From Geojedonia litorea (GTDB lineage: Bacteria; Bacteroidota; Bacteroidia; Flavobacteriales; Flavobacteriaceae), in the NCBI RefSeq assembly GCF_042654525.1, contig NZ_JBHSGP010000014.1, positions 1-64,000 on the forward strand: a stretch of DNA of 64,000 nucleotides, written 5' to 3'. Positions 19,217 through 28,018 of the stretch are shown one piece after another. Each line of letters begins with the position of its first letter. Position 1 is the stretch's first letter. The position numbers and the translations under genes were made by a program. The notes beneath the pieces were generated by a model. The model was not told where the DNA came from, made no database searches, and was given only the letters and a program-made list of their open reading frames with translations.

Positions 19217-19657
19217 ATGAATTTTACAATTAACCTATTCAGAACAAAATCGAACACTTCAATTTATCAAACTTTGTTTGTTATTTGTTTATTTGTTAGC
19301 AGCATAAGTTTTGCGCAAAACGCAAAAGCTGCTGAAAAAGCCGGTGTATTTTCTTTTGAATCAGAAGAAATAGATTATGGCACAATCAATCAAAACGACA
19401 ATGGTGTGAAAACATTCAAATTTACCAATACTGGTAACGCCCCAATCGTTATAACGCAAGTAAAGACTTCTTGTGGGTGTACAGTTCCTACTTATTCTAA
19501 AACACCTATTCTTGCTGGTGAAGCGGGAGAAATTGAGGTTAAGTATGATACCAATAGAATTGGAGCATTTACAAAAACTATTACCATAGTTTCTAACGCA
19601 AGTGAACCTTCTAAAATCATTAAAATTAAAGGGAATATCCTCAAAAAGGATATGTAA
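19217..19657 (+). CDS. DUF1573 secreted protein
   Basis: 146 residues from ATG 19217, with an N-terminal signal segment (ICLFVSSISFAQ). An upstream TTG start at 19166 is unlikely. The DUF1573 core is clear: FESEEIDYGTINQNDNG, FKFTNTGNAPIVI, KTSCGCTVPTY, and GEIEVKYDTNRIGAFTKTI. The fold is an Ig-like (ASH/MSP-type) beta sandwich; proteins of this family are exported and of unknown function. Stands alone between the LuxR-type regulator and lysS. Confidence 0.85.
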   Translation: MNFTINLFRTKSNTSIYQTLFVICLFVSSISFAQNAKAAEKAGVFSFESEEIDYGTINQNDNGVKTFKFTNTGNAPIVITQVKTSCGCTVPTYSKTPILAGEAGEIEVKYDTNRIGAFTKTITIVSNASEPSKIIKIKGNILKKDM

Positions 19658-19708
19658 TTCCTGATTTTTGACTTCTAATTGTAGTAGGTAAAAAATCAAT
19701 TCTAAAAG

Positions 19709-19742
19709 TTGTGTGCTAATTTTTTTAAATAATGTAATTTTG
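19709..19742 (+). promoter_or_regulatory. Probable lysS promoter
   Basis: TTG at 19709-19711 and TAATTTTG at 19735-19742, matching TAnnTTTG. The 23-bp gap is longer than the usual 19-21, so the -33 assignment is weak. The lysS ATG is 20 bp downstream. Confidence 0.4.
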
Positions 19743-19761
19743 CATTTCAAAATTAATTAGC

Positions 19762-21453
19762 ATGCAGCTTTCAGAACAAGAACTTGTACGACGCGAAAAA
19801 TTAAACAAATTAAGGGAAATGGGAATCAACCCATATCCTGCCAATTTATATCCTGTAACTCACACTTCTAAACAGGTTAAAGCCACTTTTGAAGAAGGCA
19901 AAACCGTTAATGTTGCAGGGCGATTAATGGCTATTAGAGTTCAAGGGAAAGCCAGCTTTGCACAACTTCAAGATGCAGACGGAAAAATTCAAGTTTACTT
20001 TAATAGAGATGAAATTTGTCCAGGTGAAGATAAAACTAAGTACAATGACCTGTTCAAAAAACTAATTGACTTTGGTGATTTTGTTGGGGTTGAAGGGGAA
20101 TTATTCACAACCCAAGTAGGTGAAAAAACTATTAAAGCTAAAGATTTCACGCTTTTAAGCAAGACTTTAAAACCGCTTCCATTACCTAAAGAGAAAGATG
20201 GGGTTACCTATGATGCTTTTACAGATCCAGAGCAACGTTATAGACAGCGTTATGCTGATTTAGTTGTAAATCCACATGTAAAAAATGTATTTATAAAACG
20301 CACCAAACTTTTTAATGCAATGCGCCAATTTTTCAACGACGCTGGGTATTTTGAGGTAGAAACTCCTGTGTTACAACCAATCCCTGGAGGTGCGGCTGCT
20401 CGCCCGTTCGTTACGCATCACAATAGTTTAGATATCCCACTTTACATGCGAATTGCTAATGAATTATATTTAAAACGATTAATTGTTGGTGGCTTTGATG
20501 GCGTTTATGAGTTCTCAAAAAATTTCAGAAATGAAGGCATGGATCGTACACACAATCCTGAATTCACAGCCATGGAAATCTACGTGGCCTATAAGGATTA
20601 TAATTGGATGATGGAATTTTGTGAGCAATTACTTGAACATTGTGCAATTGCAGTAAATGGCACCACAAAAGCAACTTTTGGTAAGCATGAAATCGATTTT
20701 AAAGCACCCTATGCTCGTGTGACTATGGCCGATTCGATAAAACATTTCACTGGATTTGACATCAATGGAAAAACCGAAGAAGAAATTCGAAAAGCAGCAA
20801 ATGAAATGGGCATAGCCGTTGATGATACCATGGGCAAAGGCAAACTTATCGATGAGATTTTTGGCGAAAAATGTGAAGGCAATTATATTCAACCAACGTT
20901 TATTACTGACTATCCAAAGGAAATGAGTCCGTTGTGCAAAGAGCATCGCGAAAATCCAGAACTCACAGAGCGATTCGAATTAATGGTATGTGGAAAAGAA
21001 ATCGCGAATGCCTATTCTGAATTGAACGACCCAATAGACCAGCGCGAGCGTTTTGAGCACCAGTTAGAATTAGCAAAAAAAGGTGACGAAGAAGCCACTG
21101 GCACCATAGATTACGATTTTTTACGTGCTTTGGAATATGGAATGCCACCAACTTCAGGCATGGGAATTGGGATGGATCGATTGATCATGTTTTTAACCAA
21201 TAACCAATCAATACAAGAAGTTCTCTTTTTCCCACAAATGAAACCAGAAAAGAAGCAGGTTGAGATGAACGAAGATGAAAAAGCCGTTTTTGCTTTATTA
21301 AAATCAAGTTCACCTATTGCTTTAGGCGAATTAAAAGAACGCTCTGGTTTAAGCAATAAAAAATGGGATAAAACGATAAAATTTCTTACAGGTCAAAAAT
21401 TGGCTAAAGTAAACAAAACAAATGATGACCTAATTGTTGAAGCAGTTTTGTAA
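19762..21453 (+). CDS. lysS: Lysyl-tRNA synthetase, class II
   Basis: Charges tRNA-Lys. 563 residues: OB-fold anticodon-binding domain (about 55-150), then the class II catalytic core with motif 2 FRNEGMDRTHNPEFTAMEIY and motif 3 GMGIGMDRLIMFLTN; ELYLKRLIVGGFDGVYEF lies between. About 60 residues follow the usual end (FFPQMKPE), EMNEDEKAVFALLKSSSPIA onward, resembling a small winged-helix or HTH extension; E. coli LysS is about 505 residues. Free-standing gene. Confidence 0.97.
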   Translation: MQLSEQELVRREKLNKLREMGINPYPANLYPVTHTSKQVKATFEEGKTVNVAGRLMAIRVQGKASFAQLQDADGKIQVYFNRDEICPGEDKTKYNDLFKKLIDFGDFVGVEGELFTTQVGEKTIKAKDFTLLSKTLKPLPLPKEKDGVTYDAFTDPEQRYRQRYADLVVNPHVKNVFIKRTKLFNAMRQFFNDAGYFEVETPVLQPIPGGAAARPFVTHHNSLDIPLYMRIANELYLKRLIVGGFDGVYEFSKNFRNEGMDRTHNPEFTAMEIYVAYKDYNWMMEFCEQLLEHCAIAVNGTTKATFGKHEIDFKAPYARVTMADSIKHFTGFDINGKTEEEIRKAANEMGIAVDDTMGKGKLIDEIFGEKCEGNYIQPTFITDYPKEMSPLCKEHRENPELTERFELMVCGKEIANAYSELNDPIDQRERFEHQLELAKKGDEEATGTIDYDFLRALEYGMPPTSGMGIGMDRLIMFLTNNQSIQEVLFFPQMKPEKKQVEMNEDEKAVFALLKSSSPIALGELKERSGLSNKKWDKTIKFLTGQKLAKVNKTNDDLIVEAVL

Positions 21454-21523
21454 GAAAAATACCAATTCAAAAAAAGAAGTATATTACCAAAAATTTTGCC
21501 CCTTTAATTAATAGCACCGTTTA

Positions 21524-23563
21524 ATGCCCCTTTATTTCAATCGCAAGTTTATCTTGCCTGTTATCGCATTCATTATTTTAATAAGTCTCGTCTTTGCCAT
21601 TTGGGGTCAGTCCAAAAAAAACCATATGGTTTGGGTAAAAGAGCAAATCACTCAAACTGGCAATTTAGCAACCCAAGAATTTCAATCTATTGTTAGAAGT
21701 GATATCGCGCGGCTCGAAAATCTAAAAAAAAGGCTAGAGTTCACCGATGGTGAGTATTACCTGAACTGGGAGCAGGATGCTACTATGCTTATTGAGCAAA
21801 ACGCTTCATTTAAATTTCTAGAATGGATTGACAGTTCAATGATCATTCGAAAAATTAACCCATTAAAAGGAAATGAAGCTGCTTTAAATTTAGATGTTTC
21901 AAAAGTGGCGTATCGAAAAGATGAGTGGATAAAACATAGTTTAGATAGCACAACAAATATTACACAATGGGCCAAATTAACTCAAGGCGGATATGCCTTT
22001 TTAGTGGATGTCCCTGTTTACTTTAAAGATCGATTTCAAGGAACAATCACCGCAGGGATGGATTTCACGGAGCACTTTAACAAATTTGCAACGCCATTAA
22101 AAGATTATAGTATAGAATTAAGAGATAATGAAGGCACTCTTTTTTATGAATTCAACCCATTAAACAAAAACACAAGTAACAAAAACCTTATATATGAAAC
22201 TTCCTTTTTTACTGACATATCAGATAGGCAAGGTTGGAGTTTCAAACTATATCCCACCGACAAACTACTTTTAGCTGAACGGCTTTCCTTTATAAATTTC
22301 GCTTTGGGGATAGGTATACTTCTATCTTTATTAATAAGCTTACTCATCTATTTTTATTTAAGGGCAAAAAAAGAAACAAAACGCGCCCTCGACTCTAACA
22401 TAAAGTTATCAAAAGCCAACGAAAAGCTCGAAAAAGAGCGAAAAAAAGCTGAAAAAGCTTCTAAAGCTAAAACAGAGTTTTTGTCTAATATGAGTCATGA
22501 AATTAGAACACCGCTTCATGCAATTTTGGGTTTTATTCAGGTGTTAAAGCAAGGAGATCTTAACGCAACAGATCAATCCTATATCGATCTTATGGATAAA
22601 TCATCTAACAATCTATTGTCTATTGTTAATGATATTTTAGAAATTGACAAAATTGAGTCTGGAAACGTCATTTTAGAAGACACATACTTTAATCCAGCTC
22701 AAAAAATTAAGGACTTACTTGAAATTTATAAGTTTCATTTTTCAGAAAAAAATCTTTACATCCATACTAACTTTCAAGAGCCCTATGGCATTAATGTCAT
22801 GGGAGATCAAAACAAGTTCTCACAAATAGTGATTAACATCTTAAAAAATGCTCTTAAATTTACGACCGAAGGTGGAATAAAAGTTGAATACTCTGAAGTA
22901 AAAATCAAAAATCATCTGAAAGTAAATGTATCCATTGAAGATACTGGTATTGGAATTCCTAAAAACAAATTAAATACCATTTTCAACAGATTTACTCAAA
23001 TAGATGGAAGCCTTAAAAAACAACATGAAGGTAGCGGATTAGGACTCGCCATTAGCAAAGATTTAGCGGCTTTATTAGGTGGCACAATTTCAGCAAAAAG
23101 TATACTTAATCAAGGTTCAATATTTGAGATTTCAGTGTTACTAAAAATTACCGAAAATCAAAACAAATTTAATATCAGTGAAACCTTTAATAATATTAAC
23201 CTTTCCCATTTACACGTATTAATAGTAGATGACAATAAAATAAATGTCATAGTCCTTAAAAAACTTTTAGAAGATTTAAGCATAAAAGTTGACATTGCTT
23301 ATAATGGTAAAATAGCGGTAGAAAAAGTTGAAAGTAATAACTATCAACTAGTGCTTATGGATATTCATATGCCTGAAATGGATGGCTTTGAAGCCACAAC
23401 TATTATCAGAAAACTAAATACTGATCTCATTATTTTTGGATTATCTGCCAATGTAACTACACAAGCTATTAGTAAAGCTCTTGATTGTGGTATGAACAAT
23501 TATTTAACCAAGCCCTTTACCAAAGAACGCCTCTACAAACTACTATTAACCTATTTTAGTTAA
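21524..23563 (+). CDS. Hybrid sensor histidine kinase with C-terminal receiver
   Basis: 679 residues: membrane helix near 10-28, extracytoplasmic CHASE-like sensor region (about 30-250), second helix near 257-280, coiled linker, HisKA with phospho-His about residue 325 (SNMSHEIRTPLHAILGF), HATPase_c (NILKNALKFT, EDTGIGIPKNKL, HEGSGLGLAIS), and a receiver domain with acidic pocket VDDNK and phospho-Asp about residue 613 (LVLMDIHMPEMDGFEA) and late Lys in LTKPF. No DNA-binding domain and no adjacent regulator, so its phosphorelay target is not local. Single gene. Confidence 0.93.
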   Translation: MPLYFNRKFILPVIAFIILISLVFAIWGQSKKNHMVWVKEQITQTGNLATQEFQSIVRSDIARLENLKKRLEFTDGEYYLNWEQDATMLIEQNASFKFLEWIDSSMIIRKINPLKGNEAALNLDVSKVAYRKDEWIKHSLDSTTNITQWAKLTQGGYAFLVDVPVYFKDRFQGTITAGMDFTEHFNKFATPLKDYSIELRDNEGTLFYEFNPLNKNTSNKNLIYETSFFTDISDRQGWSFKLYPTDKLLLAERLSFINFALGIGILLSLLISLLIYFYLRAKKETKRALDSNIKLSKANEKLEKERKKAEKASKAKTEFLSNMSHEIRTPLHAILGFIQVLKQGDLNATDQSYIDLMDKSSNNLLSIVNDILEIDKIESGNVILEDTYFNPAQKIKDLLEIYKFHFSEKNLYIHTNFQEPYGINVMGDQNKFSQIVINILKNALKFTTEGGIKVEYSEVKIKNHLKVNVSIEDTGIGIPKNKLNTIFNRFTQIDGSLKKQHEGSGLGLAISKDLAALLGGTISAKSILNQGSIFEISVLLKITENQNKFNISETFNNINLSHLHVLIVDDNKINVIVLKKLLEDLSIKVDIAYNGKIAVEKVESNNYQLVLMDIHMPEMDGFEATTIIRKLNTDLIIFGLSANVTTQAISKALDCGMNNYLTKPFTKERLYKLLLTYFS

Positions 23564-23725
23564 TCCCCGATATTTTTAATCAAGTTCTATTTCGTTTAAC
23601 TTGCCTAGTGTAAAGCCAGATTCTTTGTTAAAATTTAGTTAAAAAACCATCAAAAAAAATAGGCCTGTTTCAACTCATAGCAGTAATGCTTATTTTCACA
23701 AACTTAATTTTAAATCTGATATATT

Positions 23726-26221
23726 TTGAAACAACATCACATTAAGATACTTTTTGTAGCTTCTATGTTCATGATTGCCTCATGTTCAACTGCAAAAAAA
23801 GCATCTAAATCCAAAACACCTGCTACCACCGAAGCCAAAACGCCTGAAAAAAAACCAGGTAAAGATGACATTCAACCGTACAGTAAAGTAATTACCAAAG
23901 AAGCAAAAAGTGACCAAGGTCTATTTACCGTTCACAAAATAGATGACAAGTATTTTTATGAAATTCCAGATTCTCTTTTTGAACGTGAAATGTTAATGGT
24001 AACACGTATTGCCAAAACAGCCAGTGGACTTGGATTTGGCGGCGGAAAGCAAAGTGAACAAGTATTACGTTGGCAAAAGAAAGACAAAAAAGTAATACTT
24101 AGAATGGTGTCTTATAACGTTGTGGCTAATGATTCATTGCCGGTACATGAGGCTGTTGTGAATTCAAACTTTGAGCCTGTACTTTTTACTTTTCCTATTA
24201 AAGCATTTGGAAAAGACTCTACTAGTACCGTAATTGATGCCACAGATCTATATGATAATGATGTTAAAGCTTTAGGCCTATCAGAAAATGCACGTAAACA
24301 ATATAAAATTACGCGTGTTGAAGGCGACAAATCTTATATAGAAAGTATTAAAAGTTATCCCCTAAACATTGAAGCAAGGCATGTTAAAACCTATGCTGCT
24401 GGTGATCCACCTTCAAACTCAAACACGGGTACTATATCAATCGAAATCAATAATTCAATGGTATTACTACCCGCCAACCCTATGAAACGCCGTTATTTTG
24501 ATCAACGTGTGGGTTGGTTTACAAGTGGCCAAACAGATTATGGTCTTGAAGATCAAAAAAGTAAAACTGTGACCTTTTTAGATCGTTGGCGATTAGAAGT
24601 TAAAGATGAAGACATTGAAAAATTTAAAAGAGGTGAACTTGTTGAACCCAAAAAACAAATTGTTTATTACATAGACAGAGCGACTCCTGTGAAATGGAGA
24701 CCTTATATTAAACAAGGTATTGAAGATTGGCAAGTAGCCTTTGAAGCCGCAGGATTTAAAAATGCAATTATTGCTAAAGACCCTCCTACACCTGAAGAAG
24801 ACCCAGAGTGGAGCCCTGAAGACGTGCGTTACTCTGTAGTACGATATCTAGCCTCTCCAATACCTAATGCCAATGGGCCACATGTTAGTGATCCACGAAC
24901 AGGTGAAATTTTGGAAAGCGACATTAACTGGTATCACAATGTGATGTCCCTTTTACGTGGCTGGTTCTTTGTACAAACTGCAGCTATTAATCCTGAAGCT
25001 CAAAGCCCACAATTTAAAGATGAAGTTATGGGGCGATTAATTCGTTTTGTGTCTGCTCATGAAGTTGGACATACCCTTGGTCTACCTCATAATATGGGAA
25101 GTAGTGTAGCTTACCCGGTTGAAAAACTACGTGATGCCGCTTTCACAAAACAGTATGGCACTGCGCCTTCTATAATGGATTATGCTAGATTTAACTATGT
25201 AGCACAACCAGGCGACGAAGGTGTTGCTCTAATGCCAAATATTGGTGTATATGACAAATATGCTATTGCATGGGGCTACAGACCTATTTTAGATAAAAGT
25301 GCCGAAGAAGAAAAACCTATTTTAAATGAATGGATTTTAGAGCATGCGGGTGATCCTATGTATCGTTTTGGTCGTCAACAATTTGGTGTAATTGACCCTA
25401 GTTCACAAACTGAAGACCTAGGTGACGATGCCATGTTAGCTAGTGACTATGGTATTAAAAACCTTAAACGCATTGTACCTAAATTAATCGATTGGACTAC
25501 AAAAGCAGGAGAAGACTATGACGATTTAGACGAAATGTACGGTCATGTTATCTCACAATTTAACCGCTACATGGGTCATGTTTCAAGCAATATTGGAGGT
25601 GTATATGAGCACTATAAAACTGCTGATCAAGAAGGTGCTGTTTATACACATGTACCTAAAGACCATCAGAAAAAAGCACTTGCTTTTTTACACAAACAAT
25701 TGTTTGAAACTCCAGAATGGATGATAGACTCTAATATTTTCAACAAAATTGAAAATGCGGGTAGTATTGAGCGAATCAGAAGTACGCAAACCAGAACGCT
25801 TAATGCCATTTTAGATTTTGGCAGAATGCAACGTATGCTTGAAAACGAAACTATAAACGGAAATAATGCCTATGCGCTTTATGACATGATGAAGGATTTG
25901 AGAAACGGTTTATGGAGTGAACTGCGCTCTGGTAAATCTATTGATATTTATAGAAGAAATTTACAACGTGCCTATATTGATAGAATGGAATACTTGTTGA
26001 CTAAAGATCAACCTGAAGTACCTGCACGTTTTAGGCGATTCGCTGGCACCACCGAAGTGGAAGTGAACCAGTCAGATATTAGAGCAATTACTCGAGCAGA
26101 ATTAAAATCTTTGCAAAGCGCTGTAAGAACTGGATTGGGTAGAACTTCCAATCAAATAAGCAGAATACACCTGCAAGATGTTTTAGAGCGTATCGATGCA
26201 ATATTAAATCCAAACGGATAA
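23726..26221 (+). CDS. Secreted zinc metalloprotease (DUF5117/DUF4953 type)
   Basis: 831-residue lipoprotein (lipobox MIASC, Cys20) with a metzincin-like zinc site SAHEVGHTLGLPHNMGSS near residues 447-463 and a downstream Met-turn candidate SIMDYARFNY. The flanks match the long Bacteroidota zinc-dependent metalloprotease family carrying DUF5117 and DUF4953 domains. The start is a TTG at 23726: it is the only start that gives a complete signal peptide, since the next in-frame ATGs lie inside the hydrophobic core. Outer-membrane or periplasmic protein degradation is likely; substrate unknown. Confidence 0.9.
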   Translation: MKQHHIKILFVASMFMIASCSTAKKASKSKTPATTEAKTPEKKPGKDDIQPYSKVITKEAKSDQGLFTVHKIDDKYFYEIPDSLFEREMLMVTRIAKTASGLGFGGGKQSEQVLRWQKKDKKVILRMVSYNVVANDSLPVHEAVVNSNFEPVLFTFPIKAFGKDSTSTVIDATDLYDNDVKALGLSENARKQYKITRVEGDKSYIESIKSYPLNIEARHVKTYAAGDPPSNSNTGTISIEINNSMVLLPANPMKRRYFDQRVGWFTSGQTDYGLEDQKSKTVTFLDRWRLEVKDEDIEKFKRGELVEPKKQIVYYIDRATPVKWRPYIKQGIEDWQVAFEAAGFKNAIIAKDPPTPEEDPEWSPEDVRYSVVRYLASPIPNANGPHVSDPRTGEILESDINWYHNVMSLLRGWFFVQTAAINPEAQSPQFKDEVMGRLIRFVSAHEVGHTLGLPHNMGSSVAYPVEKLRDAAFTKQYGTAPSIMDYARFNYVAQPGDEGVALMPNIGVYDKYAIAWGYRPILDKSAEEEKPILNEWILEHAGDPMYRFGRQQFGVIDPSSQTEDLGDDAMLASDYGIKNLKRIVPKLIDWTTKAGEDYDDLDEMYGHVISQFNRYMGHVSSNIGGVYEHYKTADQEGAVYTHVPKDHQKKALAFLHKQLFETPEWMIDSNIFNKIENAGSIERIRSTQTRTLNAILDFGRMQRMLENETINGNNAYALYDMMKDLRNGLWSELRSGKSIDIYRRNLQRAYIDRMEYLLTKDQPEVPARFRRFAGTTEVEVNQSDIRAITRAELKSLQSAVRTGLGRTSNQISRIHLQDVLERIDAILNPNG

Positions 26222-26243
26222 TTTTTATTCTATATAATAATAA

Positions 26244-26278
26244 CTAAAAAAGCTCCAGAAAAACTGGAGCTTTTTTAG
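26244..26278. terminator. Bidirectional terminator
   Basis: Perfect 15-bp stem CTAAAAAAGCTCCAG / CTGGAGCTTTTTTAG with loop AAAAA. It serves both the plus-strand protease gene and the convergent hydrolase genes. The stop codon of the minus-strand hydrolase (26275-26277) lies inside the stem. Confidence 0.92.
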
Positions 26279-27099
26279 TTTAGCACCTCATCTATGGCTT
26301 GGTGATACGCATCAAATTCGTTTAGATTATTATGCCTTCCTCCTTCTATTTTAACAAACTTTATTTTCTGTTTGGACGCTTCTTTCAGTAATTTTTCTCC
26401 TGAAGACAAAGGCACAACATCATCATCAGTGCCATGAACAATCAAAATTGGACATTCAACAGATTGAATGAATTCATTAGTTGGAAATCGATACTTTAAC
26501 AAAGACTCAACAGGAAACATGGAAAATCGCTGTTTAGCCACATCGGCAATATTGTAATACGGCGTTTCCAAAATAAGTTGTTTAGGTTGATGTTTTGAGG
26601 TTATAAATGTTGCTATTCCTGTACCTAGAGAACGGCCATAAACAGTAATTTCAGATTCAGCATAGCGTTCTTTTAAGTAGTTATAGCTCAAATCGGCATC
26701 ATTATAAAACGCAGCCTCACTTAAAGGCCCTGTACTTTTACCATAGGTTCTATAGTCAATCACTAAAACGTCGTAGTTTTTCTCCACAAAATATTCTGCA
26801 ATAATTCCCCAACGACTCAAATCGCCTGCATTTCCATGAAAATATAAAATTACACCTTTTGTTTGTTCAGCTTTAAAGTGGTTAGCGTTTATAACTGCGT
26901 TATCTTCTGTTTTAAAAAACAATTCTTCATATGAATAAGAAAACTGATACTTATAATCTTGTTCTAATACCGTAGGGAAGAGCATTAACTTTTCTTGAAG
27001 AAAATAGAGTGAGGCAGCAATCATAATATATACTGTAATAAAAAGAACTAACGCCCTTTTAATGTTGCGTTTTAGCTTTTTTTGATGAATGAATGACAT
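26275..27099 (-). CDS. Membrane-anchored alpha/beta hydrolase (BEM46-like)
   Basis: 274 residues: N-terminal membrane helix (about 16-34), then alpha/beta hydrolase fold with oxyanion region YFHGNAGDLSRWG, nucleophile elbow GRSLGTG (Ser), acid Asp in VHGTDDDVVP and His in GGRHNNL. It resembles the BEM46/ABHD13-type family of serine hydrolases. Overlaps the upstream paralogue by 41 bp, so the two are translated from one mRNA and arose by tandem duplication. Substrate unknown. Confidence 0.88.
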   Translation of the reverse strand: MSFIHQKKLKRNIKRALVLFITVYIMIAASLYFLQEKLMLFPTVLEQDYKYQFSYSYEELFFKTEDNAVINANHFKAEQTKGVILYFHGNAGDLSRWGIIAEYFVEKNYDVLVIDYRTYGKSTGPLSEAAFYNDADLSYNYLKERYAESEITVYGRSLGTGIATFITSKHQPKQLILETPYYNIADVAKQRFSMFPVESLLKYRFPTNEFIQSVECPILIVHGTDDDVVPLSSGEKLLKEASKQKIKFVKIEGGRHNNLNEFDAYHQAIDEVLN

Positions 27100-27937
27100 T
27101 TATACTCGTGGTTTTCAAATCAATAGATTTGGGTTTGCTATTAAGAATATCGTCTAGCATAGCATGATACGATTCAAAATTATTTAAATTCTTATGTCCG
27201 CCACCAATAACCGTGTGTAATTTGGTGAGTTTTGGATTCACTTGAGACAGTCTTACCCCAGTTTTATACGGAATTAATTTATCATGTGTGCCATGTATAA
27301 TATGAATAGGACACTGCACATATTTTAACCATTTATAAGTTGGCAAAGGATATTTCAATAAAATAGACAAGGGCATAAAAGGCATATAACGCGCAGTAAC
27401 TTTAGTAAGACTATAATACGGAGCATCTAATATTAGCATCCTAGGATTATTCATCGAGGCTAATTTAGCCGCGAATCCAGAACCCAGTGAACGACCATAA
27501 AGTATAATGTATTTTTCGTCAACCAATTCTTTTAGTTTATTATAGACCTGTTGCAAGTCTCGCTTAATGGCTTTTTGCGATCGTCTCCCAGTACTTTTAC
27601 CAAAGCCTCGATAATCAACCATAAACACATTGTAGTTATGCCTAGTAAAATCTACCGCAAACTTACCCCAGCCCTTAATGCTTTTTGAATTTCCTTTGAG
27701 ATATAACACTACTCCACGTGCATTGCCTTTACACTTAAAAAGGACTCCATTAAGTGTAGCCCCATCACGGGTTTCCATATAGTACTCTTCAGTATCTTGA
27801 TTCTCGTAAAAAAACTCAAAATCTTTAGGAAGTTTTTCGGGTTTAAAAAGCATATAGTCCTGCAGGTAGTATAATGCAATACTTATAGCAACGTAAATAA
27901 GAATTACAGTTAAAATCGTTGATACCCAGTATGCCAT
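27059..27937 (-). CDS. Membrane-anchored alpha/beta hydrolase, tandem paralogue
   Basis: 292 residues, same layout as its downstream neighbour: membrane helix (about 6-24), YLKGNSKSIKGWG at the oxyanion region (Lys in place of the usual His), GRSLGSG nucleophile elbow, HGTHDKLIP acid loop, GGGHKNLNNF catalytic His. The extra 30-residue C-tail is basic and low in complexity and is encoded within the 41-bp overlap region with the next gene. First gene of the pair. Confidence 0.88.
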   Translation of the reverse strand: MAYWVSTILTVILIYVAISIALYYLQDYMLFKPEKLPKDFEFFYENQDTEEYYMETRDGATLNGVLFKCKGNARGVVLYLKGNSKSIKGWGKFAVDFTRHNYNVFMVDYRGFGKSTGRRSQKAIKRDLQQVYNKLKELVDEKYIILYGRSLGSGFAAKLASMNNPRMLILDAPYYSLTKVTARYMPFMPLSILLKYPLPTYKWLKYVQCPIHIIHGTHDKLIPYKTGVRLSQVNPKLTKLHTVIGGGHKNLNNFESYHAMLDDILNSKPKSIDLKTTSINVIHSSKKAKTQH

Positions 27938-27968
27938 AATACATTATTGCTTCTTACAATATATAAAA

Positions 27969-27997
27969 AAAGGCCCTAGTAATCAACTAAAGCCCTT
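27969..27997 (-). terminator. Terminator after the DPP III-family gene
   Basis: On the minus strand a 12-pair stem AAGGGCTTTAGT / ACTAGGGCCTTT with three G-U wobbles and a 5-nt loop is followed by a U-tract. It lies just beyond the stop at 28019. Confidence 0.7.
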
Positions 27998-28018
27998 CAT
28001 TTATAGTTTAGAGGATCT

